DNA from: Candidatus Dormiibacterota bacterium
GTDB lineage: Bacteria > Chloroflexota > Dormibacteria > UBA8260 > Bog-877
Assembly: GCA_003164475.1 (NCBI GenBank)
Contig: PLTL01000343.1
Coordinates: 1 to 10,777, forward strand
Direction of reading: 5' to 3'
Length of the DNA stretch: 10,777 nucleotides
This document shows positions 6,467 to 10,777 of the stretch, piece by piece. The notes beneath the pieces are model-generated. The model was not told the origin of the DNA. It saw only the letters and a program-made list of their open reading frames with translations, and ran no database searches. Every line of letters starts with the position of its first letter. The stretch's first letter is position 1. Made by a program: the position numbers and the translations under genes.

Positions 6467-7350
6467 CAGACCCATTGGAGAAGACGAACGTGCCCTCACT
6501 TGACTTGGCTGACCGCTCATCGGTGCGTCTGGGAAGGCTGTTCCTCCCCACGGGCAGAGCTGTCGTCGTTGCTTGCGACCACGGTGAGTTCGACGGACCG
6601 CAGCCTGGCTTGAGAGATCCCTTGAACCTGATCAGGACCTTGGGTGACTGGCCAGATGGAATCCTGATGAGCCCAGGCACGCTGGCCCGCAGCAGAGGCT
6701 GCTTCTCCACCCGAGGCGGCCCCCTGGCCATTGTCCGCCTCAACTGGAACAGCGTCTACGCGTTCGGCTGGAGCCCCACCGAGTCGGTCTCTGCAGACGC
6801 CCTCGACCCCGAGGATGCTCTGCGAATGGGTGCGGACATCGCGCTGGTCTCCCTGACCCTGCACACTGGCTCCGAGCACACGGACGCCGCCAATGTCTCG
6901 GTCTTCTCCCGAGTGGTCAGCCGCTGCCAGCGACTGGGGCTCCCCGTCATCGGCGAGTACTTCCCCAATGCAGAGGTTGTTCGCGACCCGGACCTGCTCC
7001 ATGAGGAGGTCCTCCGAGGCTCACGGATCCTGTGCGAGCTGGGTGCGGAGTCCGTGAAGACCTTCTTCCACAGCGGCTGGGATGACGTGGCTGAGAACTG
7101 CCCGGTTCCGATCCTCGCCCTGGGCGCGGAGCGTCTGCCCACCGATTTGGACGCGCTCCAGCTCGCTGCGGGACAGGTCCGGTCTGGCGCCCGCGGTGTT
7201 GTCTTCGGCCGCAACGTCTTCCAGTCGGCTGACCCGGTTCGGTTCGTGCGGGCTCTCGTCGACGTGGTCAAGCGAGACGTCGCCGCCACGGTCGCACTCG
7301 ACTTGGCAGCCAGACCAGTCTCTCCGACCGGCACGCCAACCGGCGTCTAG
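6463..7350 (+). CDS. Class I aldolase, FbaB/LsrF/DhnA (COG1830) family
   Basis: A 295-residue Schiff-base TIM-barrel aldolase. The start region (RLFLPTGRAVVVACDHGEF, 25-43, then GPQPGL) resembles LsrF, the thiolase-like enzyme of AI-2 degradation, and archaeal-type class I fructose-bisphosphate aldolases. K199 in GAESVKTFF is the expected Schiff-base lysine; NCPVPILALGAERLP (212-226) and GVVFGRNVFQSADPV (245-259) are the C-terminal strands that bind phosphate in relatives. Two positions look altered: the family Tyr of the (T/V)xYxGS motif is His (H134 in LTLHTGS), and the GGK/GGP phosphate loop reads GAE (221-223). The substrate may therefore differ from FBP or phospho-AI-2. The start is TTG 6463, overlapping the deoR stop; GTG 6490, nine bases after GGAG, is a real alternative that removes nine residues. 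Reaction: reversible C-C cleavage, probably of a DeoR-sensed sugar phosphate. Confidence 0.9.
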   Translation: MTDPLEKTNVPSLDLADRSSVRLGRLFLPTGRAVVVACDHGEFDGPQPGLRDPLNLIRTLGDWPDGILMSPGTLARSRGCFSTRGGPLAIVRLNWNSVYAFGWSPTESVSADALDPEDALRMGADIALVSLTLHTGSEHTDAANVSVFSRVVSRCQRLGLPVIGEYFPNAEVVRDPDLLHEEVLRGSRILCELGAESVKTFFHSGWDDVAENCPVPILALGAERLPTDLDALQLAAGQVRSGARGVVFGRNVFQSADPVRFVRALVDVVKRDVAATVALDLAARPVSPTGTPTGV

Positions 7351-7992
7351 GGCTCCATTCAACGGGGTGGGCCCGGCTGAGATCGGCAGCAGGCGGACTG
7401 GCATTCTCGTTGCCTTGCCGGACGTTGGCCCGAGAAGCTCCGGTACGGCGGCTGTTCTCCGCGCAGCAAGGGGTCGTGAATCGGGCGCGGCCCCAGTTGC
7501 GAGCTCTGACCAACACGCGGCAGCGCTATCCTCGACCCCCGGCTTGGTACTGTCCCGGGCCTGGCCACCGAGGTCAGCTGCCGCCCGGTCCGCCACCTGC
7601 GCCCGGGTGCCACTCGCCAGAGTGGGCCCGGCACTGCCTGCCAGTCCGTGCCGCATCTGGATCGGCGCATTCCCGCCTGGGCACCGTCGGGGCTGGCTGC
7701 CCATTGCACCGCCAAGGATCCGGCTCTGTACGCTGCGGACACACCGGCCGGCGCATCTGCGCTGGACGGGTCGAAGGTACGGTATTTCAAACCCTGCTGC
7801 TTCTGGTCCCCATGCTCTGGCCCTTTCTGCGCTTCGCAGGTGGCTGGTATGCTGAAGAGTCAGGGTGAGGGCCAAGCGGGACCACGCCCGGGCGGGAAGC
7901 GTCGAGTGATGTGCTGTTCGGATCGTCAGGCTGCGGACCGACGCGACAAGTCCCGCCGCAAACGACAAACATGAGGAATTGGAGGCAGGGGC
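7351..7992. other. 642-bp gap between the aldolase and E1 genes
   Basis: No recognisable gene. Translations of all long open frames are Arg/Pro/Ser/Gly-rich and lack motifs. A hairpin starts at the aldolase stop (GGGCTCCA 7350-7357 with TGGGCCC 7368-7374, one bulge), possibly ending that transcript, and a stem CCACTC/GAGTGG with a 4-base loop lies at 7610-7625. A possible -10 TATGCT at 7848-7853 has only a poor -35 partner (TTTCTG 7824-7829, 18-base spacer). The last 80 bases hold the motif shared with the deoR promoter and a strong GGAGG (7981-7985) seven bases before the E1 start. Confidence 0.5.
7914..7944 (+). promoter_or_regulatory. Copy of the deoR-promoter bipartite motif upstream of E1
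   Basis: CTGTTCGGATC (7914-7924) and GCGGACCGACGC (7933-7944) each differ by one base from the two segments around the deoR -10 (5561-5571 and 5574-5585); the spacer is 8 instead of 2 bases. It ends 48 bases before the E1 ATG. It is a candidate operator for the same regulator. The -35/-10 spacing of the deoR promoter is not conserved here, and the perfect inverted repeat is lost, so it may bind differently or be coincidence. Confidence 0.35.
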
Positions 7993-10293
7993 ATGGCTGC
8001 AGCGACCGTCTATCGTAGCGACCGTGGTCCTGATTTCGCGCCCTTCGAGGAGGCCTGTGGGTCGATCCGGGGATTCGTGTACGACCGCGACCTTCGGTCC
8101 GAGTTGGCAGCTGGCCGACTGACCGCGGGCAGGGCCGTCGACCTCCTGGATGACATGCTTGCCATCCGCGAGCTCGAGGAGATGATCGTCCGCCTGCGCT
8201 CAGGCGGCTATAACCCGCTCTCCGGCTACGATTATCGTGGGCCCACCCATGTCTCGATCGGGCAGGAGGCGACGTCGGTCGGCGCCTGTGCGGTCCTGAG
8301 CATCACCGACCAGGTCACCAGCTCACATCGCGGCCACGGCGACGCCATCGCCAAGGGCTTTTCCGCGATCCGGGCCATGCCGGATGACGACCTCCGGGCG
8401 AGGGTGCCCGGATCCACGGCGGCGAGTCGCCGGGAACTCCTGGAGGAGGCTCTGGAGGAGCACGTATACCGGACAATCGCTGAGCTTTTTGGCAAGGAGG
8501 AAGGTTACGGGCGAGGCCGCGGCGGGGGGATGCACATCGGCGACTTCTCCTCGGGGCATCTGGGTGCCAACGCAATCGTCGGCGGGAGCGTGCCCATCGC
8601 CACCGGCGCAGCCATGGCCATGCGCTACCGGGGCTCCTCGGGCGTCGTCTGCTGCTTTGCCGGCGATGGCGCCTATGCGAACGGGGTAGTGCTGGAGTCG
8701 CTCAACTGGGCCGCTCAGGCACAGTGGACGAACGAGCTGGCCGGGGACTTCGCCGGTGGCCTGCCGCTCATCTTCTTCATCCAGAACAACCATTACGGGA
8801 TGACCCACCGCACCGACGACGAGGTGATGGGGATCCCGCACCTTGCCCGACGGGCGGCGGGATTCGCCACCGACAACATGCACGCGGAGCTGGTCAACGG
8901 AATGGACGTCTTGGCGGTGCGCGATGCGGTCGAGCGGGCGGCAGCCCGGTGTCGCGCCGGCGAGGGTCCGGTGCTCATCGAGGCGAGCACCTACCGCTAC
9001 TACGGCCACTCCCTCTCGGATCCCCGCCATGAGTACCGGACGCGGGATGAGGAGAGCCGCTGGCGAGCGGCCGACCCGATCGACCGTCTCCGAGGGCAGT
9101 TGCTGGCCGCCAGCGTCGTTGACGAGGAGACCCTCGCGTCGATCGCGCAGCGGGCCGGTGAGCGGAATGCCCGGGCGGCGATTCGAGCAGCACAGGCCAC
9201 CGATCCGGATCCGGCCGATGTGCTCCGCTTTCTCTACACGGACACCGCCGCGGTCGAGGTGCCCGATGCCGATCGGCAGGTCGTGACCTACGCGGCACCC
9301 CCGGAGGCCAAGCGGGTAGGAGGGACGATCACCTATCGCGATGCCATCCGGGAGGCGCTGGTGGAGGAGATGCTCCGCGATGGCCGGGTCGTCTTCTACG
9401 GGGAGGACATCGCCGAGTACGGCGGCGCCTTCAAGCTGACCCAGGGCCTTCTGGACGCATTCGGCCGGAGGCGGGTGTTCAACACCCCGATCTCCGAGGC
9501 CTGCCTATGCGGCACCGGGGTCGGGATGGCCATCGTTGGTCTGCGCCCGGTGGTCGAGCTGATGTACATGGACTTCACCCTGATGGCCTCCGATCAGATC
9601 GCCAATCAGGCTGGCAAGTGGCACTACATGAGCGGCGCCCAGGTCGAGGTCCCGTTGGTGATCCGCGCTTCGGTCGGTGCAGGCAAGGGGTACGGCGGCC
9701 AGCATTCCCAGTCCCTTGAGAGCGTCTTCACCCACATCCCCGGCCTGTACGTCGTCTACCCCGCCACCCCGGCCGATGCCAAAGGACTCCTCAAGGCGGC
9801 GATCCGCGACAACAACCCAGTGCTGTTCGTCGAGAGCCAGGGCCTCTACTCCACCAAGGGCGAGGTCCCCGAGGGCGAGCACCTCGTGCCGCTAGGGCTG
9901 GCCCGGGTGGCGCGGGAGGGGACCGACCTCACGATCGTGGCCTGGGGCCCTGCCGTGCTCGACGCCCTGGCCGCGGCCGATCGACTCCACAAGGAGAACG
10001 GGGTCGCGGTGGAAGTGATCGACCTGCGCAGTCTGGTGCCGCTCGACTTCGAGACCGTCCTCGCCTCCGTGCGGAAGACCGGTCGCTGCGTGGTGGCAAG
10101 CCAGGCCGTCCTCGTCGGGAGCTACGTCAACGAGATCGTGGCCCGCATCCAGCTCGAGGCGTTCGACTACCTCGACGGGCCGGTGGGGCGGATCGGAGCC
10201 GCCAACGGCATCTCGCCGCAGGCCGAGAGCCTGGAGCGCGCCTTCCTGCCGAACGCCGCCGACATCTGCGAGGCGGCGAGGGCGCTGCTGTGA
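7993..10293 (+). CDS. Fused E1 alpha-beta subunit of a PDH-like 2-oxoacid dehydrogenase complex
   Basis: A 766-residue thiamine diphosphate enzyme joining E1 alpha (about 45-415) and E1 beta (about 445-766) in one chain. It decarboxylates a 2-oxoacid and transfers the acyl group to the lipoyl-E2. Alpha part: SHRGHGDAIAKG (111-122), GRGRGGGMHIGDF (173-185), the ThDP motif GDGAYAN (224-230) ending at NN 265-266, and the loop YRYYGHSLSDPRHEYRTRDE (334-353), almost the PDH phosphorylation-loop sequence. Beta part: GEDIAEYGGAFKLTQGL (470-486), NTPISEACLCGTGVGMA (497-513, catalytic Glu 502), GGQHSQSLE (568-576, catalytic His 571), and YPATPADAKGLLKAAIRD (589-606). Two insertions relative to separate alpha subunits (about 30 and 12 residues) suggest a distinct subfamily. 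GGAGG seven bases before ATG 7993 fixes the start. The E2 gene follows 58 bases downstream. The substrate could be pyruvate, a branched 2-oxoacid or acetoin; the loop favours pyruvate-like acids. Confidence 0.95.
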   Translation: MAAATVYRSDRGPDFAPFEEACGSIRGFVYDRDLRSELAAGRLTAGRAVDLLDDMLAIRELEEMIVRLRSGGYNPLSGYDYRGPTHVSIGQEATSVGACAVLSITDQVTSSHRGHGDAIAKGFSAIRAMPDDDLRARVPGSTAASRRELLEEALEEHVYRTIAELFGKEEGYGRGRGGGMHIGDFSSGHLGANAIVGGSVPIATGAAMAMRYRGSSGVVCCFAGDGAYANGVVLESLNWAAQAQWTNELAGDFAGGLPLIFFIQNNHYGMTHRTDDEVMGIPHLARRAAGFATDNMHAELVNGMDVLAVRDAVERAAARCRAGEGPVLIEASTYRYYGHSLSDPRHEYRTRDEESRWRAADPIDRLRGQLLAASVVDEETLASIAQRAGERNARAAIRAAQATDPDPADVLRFLYTDTAAVEVPDADRQVVTYAAPPEAKRVGGTITYRDAIREALVEEMLRDGRVVFYGEDIAEYGGAFKLTQGLLDAFGRRRVFNTPISEACLCGTGVGMAIVGLRPVVELMYMDFTLMASDQIANQAGKWHYMSGAQVEVPLVIRASVGAGKGYGGQHSQSLESVFTHIPGLYVVYPATPADAKGLLKAAIRDNNPVLFVESQGLYSTKGEVPEGEHLVPLGLARVAREGTDLTIVAWGPAVLDALAAADRLHKENGVAVEVIDLRSLVPLDFETVLASVRKTGRCVVASQAVLVGSYVNEIVARIQLEAFDYLDGPVGRIGAANGISPQAESLERAFLPNAADICEAARALL

Positions 10294-10351
10294 GGAGTGC
10301 TCGCCGAGAAGGCCCTGTCCGCCGCCATCCTCACCGAACGGGAGCCTTCTG

Positions 10352-10777
10352 ATGGCCTACCCGATCCTGATGCCGAGGCCGGGCCAGATGACCGAGGAGT
10401 GCACGGTGGTCGCCTGGCACAAGCTGGAGGGCGACCTCGTCCGCAAGGGTGACGTTCTCTTCGAGATCGAGACGGACAAGTCGACCATGGAGGTCGAGGC
10501 GTTCGACGAGGGGGTACTGCTGCGCATCGTCGCAGACGCCGGCGAGACGATGCCCGTCAACACGGTCTGCGGGTGGGTGGGCCAGCCCGGCGAACCGATC
10601 CCTGATGCCACCGCCGCCCCGCCCCAGATCCCCACGTCGGTACCGGCGCCCGTACCGGACGAACCTTCAGGCCCCGCCCCGGCCGCCAGCCGGCCAGCGG
10701 CTTCCGGGGCGCCGGGGCGGGGCGGCGTCCCGCAGCCCGCAGCTCTCGCGCCCGGAGGCGACCGGCCGGGCAGCCCA
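10352..10777 (+). CDS. Dihydrolipoamide acyltransferase (E2), lipoyl domain and linker, 3' end outside window
   Basis: The first 142 codons of an E2 core component. Residues 1 to about 80 are a biotinyl/lipoyl domain: ILMPRPGQMTEECTVVAWHK (5-24), GDLVRKGDVLFEIETDKS (27-44) with lipoyl-lysine K43 in the ETDKSTMEVEA turn, and GETMPVNTVCGWVGQPGEP at the end. From about residue 85 a Pro/Ala-rich flexible linker begins and continues to the edge; the E3-binding and catalytic domains (HxxxDG motif) would lie beyond. ATG 10352 is preceded by GGGAG seven bases upstream. Placed 58 bases after E1 on the same strand, it is the natural acyl acceptor of that enzyme; an E3 and the rest of the operon are expected further right. 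The TMEVEA turn is the usual form for PDH/acetoin-type complexes and does not decide the acyl group. Confidence 0.94.
   Translation, partial: MAYPILMPRPGQMTEECTVVAWHKLEGDLVRKGDVLFEIETDKSTMEVEAFDEGVLLRIVADAGETMPVNTVCGWVGQPGEPIPDATAAPPQIPTSVPAPVPDEPSGPAPAASRPAASGAPGRGGVPQPAALAPGGDRPGSP

Noticed and set aside
7021..7968. A 315-codon minus-strand open frame
   Set aside because: Antisense to the conserved C-terminal half of the aldolase; the remainder shows no motif.
1..10777. CRISPR arrays, insertion sequences, phage or integron features
   Set aside because: No spaced direct repeats, transposase, integrase or terminal inverted repeats were seen on either strand.

Overview
The window is GC-rich DNA (about two-thirds G+C by eye) with GTG/TTG starts and GC-rich third codon positions. 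It contains an actinobacterial-looking NRAMP N-terminus, a YbhN-type membrane protein, a SixA-type phosphatase and a fused 2-oxoacid dehydrogenase E1. This suggests an actinobacterium or a similar high-GC, probably uncultured lineage; nothing here fixes the taxon. Gene density is low, with four stretches of about 330-740 bases holding no convincing gene.

Left part (1-3139). A minus-strand gene runs off the left edge; its first 35 residues look like an NRAMP metal transporter, and a 12-bp palindrome resembling a DtxR-family operator lies just upstream. After a long gap comes a minus-strand TetR regulator, preceded by an unrecognised reading frame that overlaps it by ATGA and is broken by an apparent one-base deletion in a G run. 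Divergent from these is a multi-pass membrane protein of the YbhN/UPF0104 (LPG-synthase transmembrane) family.

Middle part (3140-5516). A SixA-like histidine phosphatase on the plus strand converges on a tightly packed minus-strand pair: an unrecognised 156-residue protein and, two bases after its stop, a membrane-anchored class I SAM methyltransferase.

Right part (5517-10777). This is the most coherent block. A DeoR/GlpR-type regulator has a good sigma70-like promoter overlapped by an inverted repeat. It overlaps by TTGA a class I aldolase of the FbaB/LsrF/DhnA family. After a 642-bp gap come a fused E1 alpha-beta subunit of a PDH-like 2-oxoacid dehydrogenase and a lipoyl-domain E2 that runs off the right edge. 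A bipartite motif upstream of deoR recurs upstream of E1, hinting that the two units share a regulator. My inference is that DeoR controls a carbohydrate catabolic route in which the aldolase product, directly or after further steps, is oxidatively decarboxylated to an acyl-CoA by the dedicated dehydrogenase complex. The substrate cannot be read from the sequence.
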